In this document: piece by piece, positions 6,678 to 15,153 of the stretch
Layout of the letters: every line of letters starts with the position of its first letter
How positions within the stretch are numbered: the stretch's first letter is position 1
From: DASVEE01 sp036399695
GTDB taxonomy: Bacteria > Acidobacteriota > Thermoanaerobaculia > Gp7-AA8
Length of the DNA: 28,059 bases
Direction: 5' to 3'
Assembly (NCBI GenBank): GCA_036399695.1
Contig: DASWMP010000032.1
Span: 1-28,059 of the forward strand
Position numbers and translations under genes: made by a program
Notes under the pieces: model-generated
Database searches by the model: none
The model's input: the letters and a program-made list of their open reading frames with translations, nothing else
Told to the model about the DNA's origin: nothing

Positions 6678-6692
6678 TGATCTCGGAGATCA
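6678..6692. terminator. Small palindrome between convergent genes
   Basis: TGATCTCGGAGATCA is a perfect 7+1+7 palindrome in the 24-bp gap between the convergent cls and gnd stops. It is short and has no T-run, so a bidirectional terminator role is only a possibility. Confidence 0.25.
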
Positions 6693-6695
6693 GTC

Positions 6696-8096
6696 TCAAT
6701 CCCAATCCGTGTGCACGAAGGGGGCGTCGGCGCCCCGGTCATTGCGCTGGTAGGTGTGGGCGCCGAAGTAATCGCGCTGCGCTTGCGTGAGGTTCTGCGG
6801 GAGCGCGGCTGTGCGGTAACTGTCGTAGTACGCCAGCGAGCCGCTGAGCGCGGGCACGGCGATGCCGTTCCCCTGCGCGTACGCCACGGCGCGGCGCCAC
6901 GCTGCTTGCGAGCGGCCGATGTCGTCGCGGAACGTATCGTCGAGCAGCAGGTTCGGCAGGTCTGCGCGGCGTTCGTAGGCGCGCATGATCGAGTCGAGGA
7001 AGCGTGCGCGGATGATGCAGCCGGCTTTCCAGATGCGGGCGATCTCGCGCATGTCGATCTCCCACTTCCATTCGCGCGCGCCGGCCTGGATCAGGGCCAT
7101 GCCTTGCGCGTACGAGCAGATCTTGGCGGCGTACAGGGCATCGTGCACATCCTGGATGAAGGACTCCGGGGCCTTGGCGAGCTCCATCGACGGAAGCACC
7201 TGGCTGGCGGCGACGCGCTCGTCTTTCATCGACGACAGGACGCGGGCGTCGATGGCGGCGGCGATCGTCGGGATCGGCACGGCGAGATCGAGCGCCACCT
7301 GCGCCGTCCACTTGCCCGTGCCCTTCTGGCCCGCTTTGTCGAGGATGCGGTCGACGAGCGGCGCGCCGCTTTCGGGATCGCGCACGCGGAAGATTTTGGC
7401 CGTGATCTCGATGAGGAACGATTCGAGCGGGCCGCGGTTCCATTCGTCGAAGATATCGGCGAGCTGGTTCGCGTCGAGCCCGAGGCCGCGGCGCAGCAGC
7501 TCGTAGGCCTCGGCGATGAGCTGCATGTCGCCGTACTCGATGCCGTTGTGCACCATCTTCACGAAATGGCCGGCGCCGTCGGAGCCGCAGTAGGTGACGC
7601 AGGGGCCGGAGTCCGACTTTGCGGCGATGGCTTCGAAGATCGGCTGCAGCGCTTCCCAGCTTTCGCGCGAGCCGCCGGGCATCAGCGACGGGCCGAAGCG
7701 CGCCCCTTCTTCACCGCCGGAGACGCCGGAGCCGACGAAGTGCAGGCCGCGCGCGGTCATCCGTTCGGTGCGCGCCTGCGTGTCCTTGAACCAGGAGTTG
7801 CCGCCGTCGATGACGATGTCCCCCGCTTCGAGCAGCGGCGAGAGCTTCTCGAGCATCTCGTCCACCGGGGCGCCGGCCTTGATCATCATCATGATGCGGC
7901 GCGGACGGTCGAGCACGGCGACGAGCTCCTCGAGCGTGTGCGCCGCCTGGAACTGCTTGCCGGGATTGGCGGCCAGGAACTTGTCGACAGTCTCGGGCTC
8001 GCGGTTCCAGACGGCGACGGAGAAGCCGTGATCCTCGATGTTGAGGGCGAGATTGCTCCCCATCACCGCCAGGCCGATCATCCCGAATTGCGCCAT
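6696..8096 (-). CDS. gnd: 6-phosphogluconate dehydrogenase (decarboxylating)
   Basis: This 466-residue NADP-dependent enzyme converts 6-phosphogluconate to ribulose 5-phosphate and CO2 in the oxidative pentose phosphate pathway. It has the N-terminal nucleotide-binding motif GLAVMGSNLALN, the substrate-binding segment FVGSGVSGGEEGARFGPSLM, the catalytic region GHFVKMVHNGIEYGDMQL, and the C-terminal helical domain with LDKAGQKGTGKW. Length is normal for the long (Gnd/GntZ-type) form. It lies 35 bp after tal-pgi on the same strand with an AAGGAG ribosome-binding site before the ATG, so the two form a sugar-phosphate operon. No zwf is seen in the window. Confidence 0.97.
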   Translation of the reverse strand: MAQFGMIGLAVMGSNLALNIEDHGFSVAVWNREPETVDKFLAANPGKQFQAAHTLEELVAVLDRPRRIMMMIKAGAPVDEMLEKLSPLLEAGDIVIDGGNSWFKDTQARTERMTARGLHFVGSGVSGGEEGARFGPSLMPGGSRESWEALQPIFEAIAAKSDSGPCVTYCGSDGAGHFVKMVHNGIEYGDMQLIAEAYELLRRGLGLDANQLADIFDEWNRGPLESFLIEITAKIFRVRDPESGAPLVDRILDKAGQKGTGKWTAQVALDLAVPIPTIAAAIDARVLSSMKDERVAASQVLPSMELAKAPESFIQDVHDALYAAKICSYAQGMALIQAGAREWKWEIDMREIARIWKAGCIIRARFLDSIMRAYERRADLPNLLLDDTFRDDIGRSQAAWRRAVAYAQGNGIAVPALSGSLAYYDSYRTAALPQNLTQAQRDYFGAHTYQRNDRGADAPFVHTDWD

Positions 8097-8131
8097 GTGG
8101 CTGCTCCTTCGTCAATGTGGGACACATTTCT

Positions 8132-10894
8132 TCAAACTTTCGCGACTGCTTTGCTCACCGCGGACAACAGCCATTCGAGGCCCGCTTCCACGTCGTTGCC
8201 GAGGTGGATGCGCAGGCGGCGGCGGTTGCGGGAGGCGAGCGATTCAAAGTCGCCGATGGCCTGGGCGCGGGCGAGGGCGGCGAAGCCGAACGGCTCGCCA
8301 GGGATCGGCACGTCGGGGGAATCGGCGGTGAGCTGGATGAAGACGCCGTTGTCGCCACCCCCTTTGTGGAGCTGGCCGGTGGAGTGGAGGAAGCGGGGCG
8401 CGTAGCCGGTGGTCGTGGCCACGCCGAGCTGGCGGGCGATCGCTTTACGGATGCTGGCGAGTTGCTCGTCGCGGGCGCGCGTCTGGGCGAAGTATTCGGT
8501 GAGAGCCACGTAATCGCCCGGCTTCACCTGCGCGAGGAGCTCGGCCACCGCGTCCTCGTCGCCGCTCTTCGCCGGCTCCGGCTCGGTGAACTTGCCGGAC
8601 GTCTTGTACTCGTCGAGGAGGCGTTTGGTATTGTCTTTCGACTCCTGCACGTTCGGCTGGTCGAAGGCGTTGATGCCGAGGAGCGCGCCGGCGACGGCGG
8701 TGGCGACTTCCCAGAGGTAGAAGATCTCGCCGAGGTCGAGCGGCTCCTCGAGGACGACGTCCACGACCGGCTGGCCGGCATCGACGAGCTCGCGCAGGCG
8801 GGTCATTTCGTCGCTGCGGCGGAGGCGGACGACGACGAAGAGGCGGTCGTTGCTGTAGCCGGTGGACGGCAGCTCCGGCTCGCCCGCGACCGGCAGCACG
8901 CCTTTGCCTTCCTTGCCGGTGCTTTCGGCGACGAGCTGCTCGATCCAGAGACCGAGCGTGTCCAGCGGCGCGGGGGTGATGAGCGTCAGCTTATCGCGGC
9001 CGTTCATTGCCAGCGCGCCGATGATCGTGCCGAGGAGCGCGGCCGGGTTCTTCTTGACCGTCGGGAGAATCGAGACGTGCATGGCGTCGACGGCGCGGGC
9101 GAGAAGCGCCTTCACGTCGACGCCGCTCAGTGCCGCCGGCACGAGGCCAAAATACGACAGCGCGGAGTAGCGGCCGCCGATGTCCGCCGGGTTGACGAAC
9201 GTCTTGCGGAAGCGGTCGCGCGCGGCGTCCTTGCCGAGCTGCGTGTCCGGATCGGTGACGGCGATGAAGTTCTCCCCGACGCGCTCCCCCTTCACCGAGC
9301 GCACGCGCTCGTAGAAGTAGCGGTGGAACATCATCGGCTCGGTGGTCGTGCCGGATTTGGAGGCGACGATGAAGAGCGTCCGCTCGAGGTTGAGGCGCGC
9401 TTCGAGATTGGTCACGGCCTCGGGGACCGTCGAATCGAGGACCAGCAGCTCGGGCCAGCCCGCGCGTTTGCCGAACACGCGGCGCAACACTTCCGAGCAG
9501 AGGCTGGAACCGCCCATGCCCAGGACGACGACGGCGTCGAAATCGCGGCGGACGGACTCGGCGAAGGCGACGAGCTCGTCGACGCTCTTCGTCATCAGCT
9601 CCGGCACGGTGAGCCAGCCGAGCGAGTTGGCGATGATCTTCTTGTGGGCGTCGTCGTTCTTCCAGAGCGAGGCGTCTTTCTTCCAGAGGCGCTCGACGAA
9701 CTTCTCTTTGTCGGCGCGTTTGGCCGCTTCGTCCACGAGGCCGATGTGGTTGCCGAGGTGCGCAGTGACTCGCTCCGGGAGGCGGCGGATGGCGGCAGCG
9801 CGGCGGGCGTTGATCGTGCCGAGGAGCTGGCCGAAGGAGTCTTCGAACGACTTGACCCCTTCTTCGGTGAGCTTGCGGGTGATTTCCGCGAGGCTGAAGC
9901 CTTTGGCTTCGAAGAGGGCGAGCAGGCGCTCCGCTTCGTCGAGGTCCTGTTCGATCGTCAGCTCGACTTTGCCGTGGTCTTTGAAGGCGTCGTACGTCGC
10001 GGGCGGGATGGTGTTGACGGTGTCCGGACCGATGAGCGTCTCGATGTAGAGCACGTCGCGGTACTTCGGGTTCTTCGTGCCGGTGGAGGCCCAGAGCGGG
10101 CGCTGCACGCGCGCCCCTTTGTCGCGCAGCTTCGCGAAGCGGTCGCTCTCGAACACTTTTCGATAGAGCTGGTACGCGAGTTTGGCGTTGCTGATCGCGA
10201 CTTTGCCGAGGAGTTGCTCGACCTCGGGATCGTCCTTCATGCGCGCTTCGATCTGCTTGTCAGCCTGCACGTCGATGCGGCTGACGAAGAAGCTGGCCAC
10301 GGAAGCGATGTCTCCGATCGGCTGGCCGGCTTCGGCGCGCCGTTCGAGACCGCGAACGTACGCTTCGATGACCTGGGCGTAGACGTCGTTGGAGAAGATG
10401 AGCGTGACGTTGACGTTGATGCCGGCAGCGATCGTCTCTTCGATCGCCGGGATGCCTTCGGGCGTCGCCGGAATCTTGATCATGACGTTCGGCCTGCCGA
10501 GGCGGGCGAAGAGACGCTTCGCTTCCGCGACCGTGCCGGCGGTGTCGCGCGCCAGGAGCGGCGAGACCTCGAGGCTGACGAAGCCGTCGCCGCCGCTGGT
10601 CTTGTCGTAGACGGGACGGAAGACGTCGGCGGCGTTGGCGATGTCGTCGATCACGAGCTCGTCGTAGATCTCGTCGCGCGACTTCTCCTGCGACGCGAGC
10701 GTCCGCAGTTGCGCGTCATAGTCTTCGCTGCCGCTGATGGCTTTCTCGAAGATGGTGGGATTCGAGGTCAGACCCCGCAGGTCGTCCTCGTCGATCATCT
10801 GTTTCAGTTTTCCGGTCGTGAGGAGCTTCCGCTCCATCTGATCGAACCAGACGCTCTGGCCAACTTTGGCGAGCTGGGCGAGGGGGTTGGTCAT
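8132..10894 (-). CDS. Bifunctional transaldolase / glucose-6-phosphate isomerase
   Basis: This 920-residue fusion carries two activities of central carbon metabolism. Residues 1 to about 370 are a transaldolase: LTSNPTIFEKAI at the barrel start, VMIKIPATPEGIPAIE with the Schiff-base lysine, and NVNVTLIFS. The rest is a phosphoglucose isomerase with SIS-type sugar-phosphate motifs VVLGMGGSSLCSEVL and VASKSGTTTEP, and C-terminal INAFDQPNVQESK. Fused Tal-Pgi proteins of this length are known from several phyla. Linking them with gnd in one operon joins the non-oxidative and oxidative pentose-phosphate branches to fructose-6-phosphate/glucose-6-phosphate exchange. ATG 10894 has a good CGGAGG ribosome-binding site. 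Confidence 0.95.
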   Translation of the reverse strand: MTNPLAQLAKVGQSVWFDQMERKLLTTGKLKQMIDEDDLRGLTSNPTIFEKAISGSEDYDAQLRTLASQEKSRDEIYDELVIDDIANAADVFRPVYDKTSGGDGFVSLEVSPLLARDTAGTVAEAKRLFARLGRPNVMIKIPATPEGIPAIEETIAAGINVNVTLIFSNDVYAQVIEAYVRGLERRAEAGQPIGDIASVASFFVSRIDVQADKQIEARMKDDPEVEQLLGKVAISNAKLAYQLYRKVFESDRFAKLRDKGARVQRPLWASTGTKNPKYRDVLYIETLIGPDTVNTIPPATYDAFKDHGKVELTIEQDLDEAERLLALFEAKGFSLAEITRKLTEEGVKSFEDSFGQLLGTINARRAAAIRRLPERVTAHLGNHIGLVDEAAKRADKEKFVERLWKKDASLWKNDDAHKKIIANSLGWLTVPELMTKSVDELVAFAESVRRDFDAVVVLGMGGSSLCSEVLRRVFGKRAGWPELLVLDSTVPEAVTNLEARLNLERTLFIVASKSGTTTEPMMFHRYFYERVRSVKGERVGENFIAVTDPDTQLGKDAARDRFRKTFVNPADIGGRYSALSYFGLVPAALSGVDVKALLARAVDAMHVSILPTVKKNPAALLGTIIGALAMNGRDKLTLITPAPLDTLGLWIEQLVAESTGKEGKGVLPVAGEPELPSTGYSNDRLFVVVRLRRSDEMTRLRELVDAGQPVVDVVLEEPLDLGEIFYLWEVATAVAGALLGINAFDQPNVQESKDNTKRLLDEYKTSGKFTEPEPAKSGDEDAVAELLAQVKPGDYVALTEYFAQTRARDEQLASIRKAIARQLGVATTTGYAPRFLHSTGQLHKGGGDNGVFIQLTADSPDVPIPGEPFGFAALARAQAIGDFESLASRNRRRLRIHLGNDVEAGLEWLLSAVSKAVAKV

Positions 10895-10936
10895 GATGCC
10901 TCCGCGTTACGCCGCGAAGCATATCGCGCGTGAGGG

Positions 10937-11014
10937 GTTGTTTTTGGTTTTTGGTTGTTGGTTTTCGGTGCTCCGCCCGGTGTTACCAACAACCGAAAAC
11001 CAAAAACCAAAAAC
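10937..11014. terminator. 7-bp-unit repeat palindrome, GTTTTTG type
   Basis: Left arm heptamers are GTTTTTG, GTTTTTG, GTTGTTG, GTTTTCG; the right arm, read as reverse complement, gives GTTTTTG, GTTTTTG, GTTTTCG, GTTGTTG. The inner two units have swapped order between arms. The long T/A-rich hairpin lies downstream of the TVP38-type gene end on the minus strand and upstream of tal-pgi, so it could form a 3'-end hairpin near the stop at 11024. Confidence 0.65.
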
Positions 11015-11023
11015 TACTCCCCG

Positions 11024-11698
11024 TCACACCTCTTCCACTCCCGCTCTCCTGATCGCCCGCAGTGCGATCCTGGCGATGAAGACGCTGACGAGCACGGCTC
11101 CGATGGCGGTGACGATGAGCGCGATGCGGTTGCTTTTCTGCATCACGGCGGCGGCGCCGGCGGCGCCGGCGTAGGTGAAGGCGAGGGTGCCGGGGATGAT
11201 GCCGATGAAAGTCGTGAGAATGAAGTCGCGCAGCTTCACGCCGGTGAGGCCGAAGGCGTAGTTGACCCAGGTGAACGGCGGAAAGCCCGACAGCCGCACC
11301 AGCCACATGATCTTCGTCCCCTCGGTGGTGATGGCCCGGTCGAGGGCCCGGAACTTGGCGTTCCCGGCCGTCATCGATTCGACTTTGCGCCGCAGCACCG
11401 AGCGCCCGAGGAGAAAGGCGCAGGTGGCCCCGATCGTGGCCCCGATAATGACGATGATCGCCCCCTTCACGAAGCCGAAAATCGCCCCGGCCCCGATCGT
11501 CAGCGCGAAGGCCGGAATGATGAAGACGCAGCAGATGATGTAGGCCGCGGCGTAAAGCACGTACCCCGCCGGCCCGACGCCCTGCACCCACCCCTTGAAC
11601 TGCTCGAGCCAGCTCGCCACCGGCAGCAGTCGCATGGCCACCGCAAGCGCCGCCAGCACCAGAAACCCGAGGACGATTTTCACGACCGGTTTGTTCAA
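11024..11698 (-). CDS. TVP38/TMEM64 (VTT domain) membrane protein
   Basis: This 224-residue integral membrane protein is of the TVP38/TMEM64 branch of the DedA/VTT superfamily; some members act in lipid scrambling or ion-coupled transport. It has an N-terminal span, then the core GPAGYVLYAAAYIICCVF followed by IPAFALTIGAGAIFGFVKG, the re-entrant motif region. The middle segment RLSGFPPFTWVNYAFGLTGV has the conserved R-x(4)-P-x(4)-NYA pattern (normally R..P..P....N...G), and two C-terminal spans follow. The start is TTG at 11698: TAGAAT precedes it by 9 nt and no ATG is available nearby upstream. It may belong with the YihY and ferredoxin-MBL genes upstream, but the repeat palindrome at 11726-11828 separates them. 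Confidence 0.87.
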   Translation of the reverse strand: MNKPVVKIVLGFLVLAALAVAMRLLPVASWLEQFKGWVQGVGPAGYVLYAAAYIICCVFIIPAFALTIGAGAIFGFVKGAIIVIIGATIGATCAFLLGRSVLRRKVESMTAGNAKFRALDRAITTEGTKIMWLVRLSGFPPFTWVNYAFGLTGVKLRDFILTTFIGIIPGTLAFTYAGAAGAAAVMQKSNRIALIVTAIGAVLVSVFIARIALRAIRRAGVEEV

Positions 11699-11713
11699 GT
11701 GACCGTGATTCTA
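11699..11713 (-). promoter_or_regulatory. Putative short-leader promoter -10 (TAGAAT) of the TVP38-type gene
   Basis: TAGAAT at 11713-11708 (minus strand) is 9 nt from the TTG start. The same box lies at similar distance before the antitoxin and photolyase genes. Confidence 0.45.
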
Positions 11714-11725
11714 GCGGACGCGGGT

Positions 11726-11828
11726 GATGGGATGGGACCTAGAGGACAGATGGGACAGATGGGACAGATGGGACCCAACCGTCCTTCATCGGTCCCATAG
11801 GTCCTATTGGTCCCATACGTCCCATCGT
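11726..11828. terminator. Palindrome of 9-bp ATGGGACNN units, copy 2
   Basis: The left arm has repeated GATGGGACA units; the right arm (from about 11787) is tcccat-type repeats. Both ends carry GATGGGA. It fills the gap between the end of the YihY gene (stop at 11840) and the TVP38-type gene on the same strand. Confidence 0.75.
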
Positions 11829-11839
11829 TTCCCAGTCAC

Positions 11840-12964
11840 CTACCGGAACGGGATGAGCTTTTTCACCGACTTCACCACGATCACGATCCCGCTCACCAAT
11901 CCCACGAGCCCTCCGATGAACAATCCGGCGACGCCGCCCGCGGCCAGCTTGCCGGCGGTGCCGGCGGCGCTGCCGCCTTTCTTCGCCGGGGCGGCGGAGC
12001 GGGCGTACGCGGGGGCGCCGCCGCGGCCGGGCACGCCTTGCGGTTTGCCGTCGGCGCCGACCTGCGCCTTCGGGCGGTCTTCCGGCTTCGCCGCGCCGGC
12101 GCGTGCTTCGCGTTTGGAGTTGTCGCCTTTGAGCGAGCCGTGGGTACGTGCCCAGACCTGCGTGAACTCGGCGCCGAGGAAGAGGATCTGCGCCGACCAG
12201 TAGACCCAGACGAGCAGCACGACGAGCGACCCCGCGGCGCCGAAGCTCGAGTTGGCGGCGGTCTTGGCGATGTAGAACCCGAGGGCGAACTTGCCGAGGA
12301 CGAAGAGCAGCGAGGTGAAGGCCGCGCCGACCCAGACGTCCTTCCAGCCGATCTTGATGTCCGGGAGGTACTTGAAGATGACGGCGAACAGCACCGTGAT
12401 GAGGGCGAACGAGACGACGAGTTGCAGCGCGTGCAACAAGGCCTCACCACCCGGCATGCGGTTGCCGATCATGCCCCCCATCGCCGCGATCACGGTGTCG
12501 AAGACGAGCGTCACGAGCAGCAGGAAGCCGATGCCGCAGACCATGGCCATTGAAAGGAAGCGATCCTTGATGAAGCCCATGACGCCGGCGCCTTTTTTCT
12601 CCTCGACGTTCCAGATCGTATTGAGCGCGTCCTTCAACTGACCGAAGACGCCCGACGCACCGAACAGCAGGGTCACGATGCCGATGATGGTGGCGATGGT
12701 GCCGCTGTCCGGTTTGTTCGCCGCGGCGATCATCGTCTGCAGCGAGTCGGCCATGGCCGGCCCCATCACGTTCGAGAGCTGCGTCGAGAGGGCGCCGCGC
12801 GCCGCTTCGTCACCGAAGACCATGCCGGCCATCGCGATCGCGATGAGCAGGAGCGGCGCGATCGAGAACACGGTGTAGTACGCCAGCGCCGCGCCCAGGC
12901 GGGGCGCCTTGTCCTGCCCGAATTCCTGGAACGTCTGCTTGGCGAGATCGATGTATTTCCGCAT
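11840..12964 (-). CDS. YihY/BrkB family membrane protein (second copy)
   Basis: This 374-residue YihY/BrkB family protein begins with the typical amphipathic start and APRLGAALAYYTVFSIAPLL at about residue 20. It continues with GVFGQLKDALNTIWNVEEKK, several hydrophobic spans and LVVLLVWVYWSAQILFLGAE, followed by FTQVWA, the family end motif. Then comes a roughly 100-residue Ala/Gly/Lys-rich low-complexity tail ending in another hydrophobic segment (GGVAGLFIGGLVGLVSGIV) and a basic end. That extra span is unusual for the family. The protein is distinct in sequence from the copy at 3221-4648. It sits 42 bp downstream of the ferredoxin-MBL gene, probably in one operon. Confidence 0.88.
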   Translation of the reverse strand: MRKYIDLAKQTFQEFGQDKAPRLGAALAYYTVFSIAPLLLIAIAMAGMVFGDEAARGALSTQLSNVMGPAMADSLQTMIAAANKPDSGTIATIIGIVTLLFGASGVFGQLKDALNTIWNVEEKKGAGVMGFIKDRFLSMAMVCGIGFLLLVTLVFDTVIAAMGGMIGNRMPGGEALLHALQLVVSFALITVLFAVIFKYLPDIKIGWKDVWVGAAFTSLLFVLGKFALGFYIAKTAANSSFGAAGSLVVLLVWVYWSAQILFLGAEFTQVWARTHGSLKGDNSKREARAGAAKPEDRPKAQVGADGKPQGVPGRGGAPAYARSAAPAKKGGSAAGTAGKLAAGGVAGLFIGGLVGLVSGIVIVVKSVKKLIPFR

Positions 12965-13006
12965 CCGCAGCGTGAGAGCAAGGGGCGTGCGCGCGCGGAG
13001 GCCCCG

Positions 13007-13864
13007 CTACTTTTTCATCCAGGTGATGCAGCGTTCCAGGCTGTCGCGCATTGCGTCAGGCGCAAGATGGATGGGGCGGCCGTGACCCGGCAGCACCCAC
13101 TCGAAACGGAAGTCGCGGAGCCGTTCCATGGAGCGGATCTGTTCGTCCCACGAGTACCAGCAGGCACTCCGAAAGGCGTAGAGATGACCGCGCGATTCGC
13201 TCCACGCGAGGTGATCGCCGGTGAAGAGATACCGCTCTTTCCAGAGGAAGACGGCATGTCCGCGCGTATGTCCCGGCGTGGGGATCAGGACGAGGCCCGG
13301 CTCGAGCTCGACCGGATCGTACCCTTCCACTTTCAGCTCGACAGCGGCCGTGCCGGCGCGGACGTCGTCGCGATGAATGACGCGCTCGCAGCCGAAGCGC
13401 TCGCGGAACTTTGCATGATCTGCAACATCGTCCTGATGCGTCAGCAACATCCGACGGGCACCACCCATCGCTGCGAGCCGCTTGACGAGCGGAGCGGCGA
13501 AGCGTGGTGAGTCGACGAGCAGGTTGCCGTCATGCGCGATCAGGTAGCTGAACGCGCCGAACGAACTTTCGGACGTGAAGCCACAGCGGTAGACGTCGCC
13601 GTCGACGAGCTCGGGGAAGACGTCGAGCGGCAGGCCGCGCTTGGCGGTGTCGCCGATGGAAGCGGTGGGACAGGCGAGCAACGCCTTCTGCGCGGCGAGG
13701 AGCTCGTCGTCCGTCGACGGCTGGTGCTGCACGGCGGACTGCTGGCCGGCGTCGCGGAAGACGGCCGGCGCGAGTTGCCGGCAGGCATCGCAGTCGATGC
13801 AGGAGGTGTCAACGAAAAAGGCGCCATCGACGTTGGCCGGATGGCGCAGCGCGAGTTGGGCCAT
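13007..13864 (-). CDS. Ferredoxin-fused metallo-beta-lactamase fold hydrolase
   Basis: This 285-residue protein has two parts. Residues 16-70 form a single-cluster ferredoxin-like domain with C22-x2-C25-x2-C28 and C65-Pro, suited to one [4Fe-4S] cluster. The rest is an MBL-fold domain: LLTHQDDVADH (H143, D145, D149, H150), a variant of the usual HxHxDH seen in plant and cyanobacterial relatives, then TPGHTRGHAVF, FTGDHLAW and VLPGHGRPI. The substrate is unknown. The combination suggests a redox-linked or iron-sulfur-dependent hydrolase/oxidoreductase. ATG at 13864 is the first gene of a minus-strand set with the YihY gene. No Shine-Dalgarno sequence is visible. Confidence 0.88.
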   Translation of the reverse strand: MAQLALRHPANVDGAFFVDTSCIDCDACRQLAPAVFRDAGQQSAVQHQPSTDDELLAAQKALLACPTASIGDTAKRGLPLDVFPELVDGDVYRCGFTSESSFGAFSYLIAHDGNLLVDSPRFAAPLVKRLAAMGGARRMLLTHQDDVADHAKFRERFGCERVIHRDDVRAGTAAVELKVEGYDPVELEPGLVLIPTPGHTRGHAVFLWKERYLFTGDHLAWSESRGHLYAFRSACWYSWDEQIRSMERLRDFRFEWVLPGHGRPIHLAPDAMRDSLERCITWMKK

Positions 13865-13898
13865 GCGGGAGGTAACAGCGATGGTGCGCGGGAGAATT

Positions 13899-13987
13899 CG
13901 ATGGGACCTATGGGACAGATGGGACTTATGGGACTCCGCTCAGGGATCATTGGTCCCATAGGTCCTATTGGTCCTATTGGTCCCATC
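13899..13987. repeat. Palindrome of 9-bp ATGGGACNN units, copy 3
   Basis: The left arm CGATGGGACCTATGGGAC... and the right arm (about 13949-13987) made of ggtcccat/ggtcctat units surround a loop near cgctcagggatc. It lies between two divergent genes, upstream of both, so this copy is not at a gene end. Read as protein it gives collagen-like MGP/IGP triplets, which is a repeat artefact. Confidence 0.75.
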
Positions 13988-14247
13988 TTCCCCTCTACAT
14001 TGGGGTCACGCGTTCGTTTCCCGGACGAAGACCCACGCGCTGCAGTCCTGCGTTTCCCTTTCGGGTTACTGAAGCTGAAAGTGCTGGCGAAGCTGTTCAT
14101 CATGCCCGCCGCAAGGGCGAGTGCGTTAGATCAGAAATGCCTGATGTCTCACGTCTTACCGGCGTTCACCTACAACGCTGACGAATTTACACGGGCTTCA
14201 CCTCGCTGGGCGATTTGGGCGTATTCTGTGCTACTACCGGTCAATAC
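13988..14247. promoter_or_regulatory. Upstream region of the CarH-type gene with a possible promoter
   Basis: No gene is seen in this 260-bp stretch. TTCACC (14198-14203), 18 bp and TATTCT (14222-14227) could be a sigma-70-type promoter placing the start near 14235, about 13 nt before ATG 14248. CarH-family repressors commonly bind their own promoter, so an operator is expected here, but I could not identify a convincing palindrome. Confidence 0.3.
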
Positions 14248-15153
14248 ATGAGCATCGATGGACGTTCGCTGAACTGGCTGCAGCGCTCGCCGCGCGAGCA
14301 TCGCGACACCCGTGTTTTGCCGCGGGACGGGCATCTCTGGACGAGCGCGGAAGCGGCGAAGGCGTTCCGCGTCGGCGTCTCGAGCATCAAGCGCTGGACG
14401 GACGAAGGGGAGCTGGAGTCGGTGCGCACGCCGGGCGGGCATCGGCGGTACACGCTCGCGGCGCTGCATCGCTTCGCGCGTATCCGTCAGTTGCCGGTGG
14501 ATCAGTTGCCGTCGGTCGAGGAGATCGACGTGCGGATCGAGTTGCCGGTGGCGGCGGACGTGACGCTGTTCGAGGCGCTGGTCAACGGCAACATCGACGC
14601 GGTGCGTCGCCTGGTGACGCCGCGCATCGACGGCCTGGCCAGCCGTGCGGCGTTCCTCGACCGGGTGGTCGGCGACGCGCTGCGGGAGATCGGGTGGCGC
14701 TGGGAGCGCGGCAAGCTGGGCATCGACGAGGAGCACCGCGCCTCGTACACGGTGATCGACGCCGTGGACCGCCTGCGTCCGGCTGCGCGTGCGGACGGGA
14801 AGCTGGCGCTTCTGGCCTGCCCGCCGGGCGAGTTGCACGACCTGCCGCTGCGTCTCGTGCGGCTGGTGTTCGAGTGGGGCGGCTGGCGCACGGACTTTCT
14901 CGGCGCGGCCACGCCGTGGGAGTCGCTGCGCAACACGATCGAACGGACGCAGCCGGAAGTGCTGGCGCTTTCATCGCGCGACGGCGATTGCTTCCGGGAC
15001 GACGGTTTCACGGAGCTGGTGCGCTGGTGCAAGGAGCAGGGGACGCAGGTGCTCGTCGGCGGCGAGTGGGCGCGCGGCGGGACCGGGGATGTGGATGGCT
15101 ATCTGCGTTTCCGGACGCTGCGCGGCTTCGAGCGCTGGATGCGATCCATCTAG
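14248..15153 (+). CDS. CarH/LitR-type MerR regulator with B12-binding photosensor domain
   Basis: This 301-residue protein has three parts. A MerR-type winged helix comes first (residues 30-80: LWTSAEAAKAFRVGVSSIKR, then RTPGGHRRY). A helical cap with the Wx9EH motif follows (W152, E162, H163). Last is a Rossmann-type cobalamin domain with E195-L-H197-D-L-P, the ExHxxG motif with Pro in place of Gly; H197 would be the lower axial ligand. This architecture is that of CarH/LitR regulators, which use adenosylcobalamin as a light sensor and repress genes in the dark. The neighbouring convergent photolyase gene fits a light-response role. Start 14248 was chosen over 14215 because the HTH begins 30 residues later and the extra 11 residues are not family-like. 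Confidence 0.88.
   Translation: MSIDGRSLNWLQRSPREHRDTRVLPRDGHLWTSAEAAKAFRVGVSSIKRWTDEGELESVRTPGGHRRYTLAALHRFARIRQLPVDQLPSVEEIDVRIELPVAADVTLFEALVNGNIDAVRRLVTPRIDGLASRAAFLDRVVGDALREIGWRWERGKLGIDEEHRASYTVIDAVDRLRPAARADGKLALLACPPGELHDLPLRLVRLVFEWGGWRTDFLGAATPWESLRNTIERTQPEVLALSSRDGDCFRDDGFTELVRWCKEQGTQVLVGGEWARGGTGDVDGYLRFRTLRGFERWMRSI

Noticed and set aside
8117..10933. Very long open frame (938 codons) on the plus strand
   Set aside because: It is entirely antisense to tal-pgi, whose protein has clear family motifs. Long antisense frames are common in GC-rich codon-biased genes, and its translation is Asp/Glu/Arg-rich without any domain.
13532..14251. Possible collagen-like protein (GPM/GPI triplets)
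   Set aside because: The triplets come only from the 9-bp palindrome copy, and the rest is antisense to the MBL gene. The same peptide pattern appears wherever the repeat occurs.
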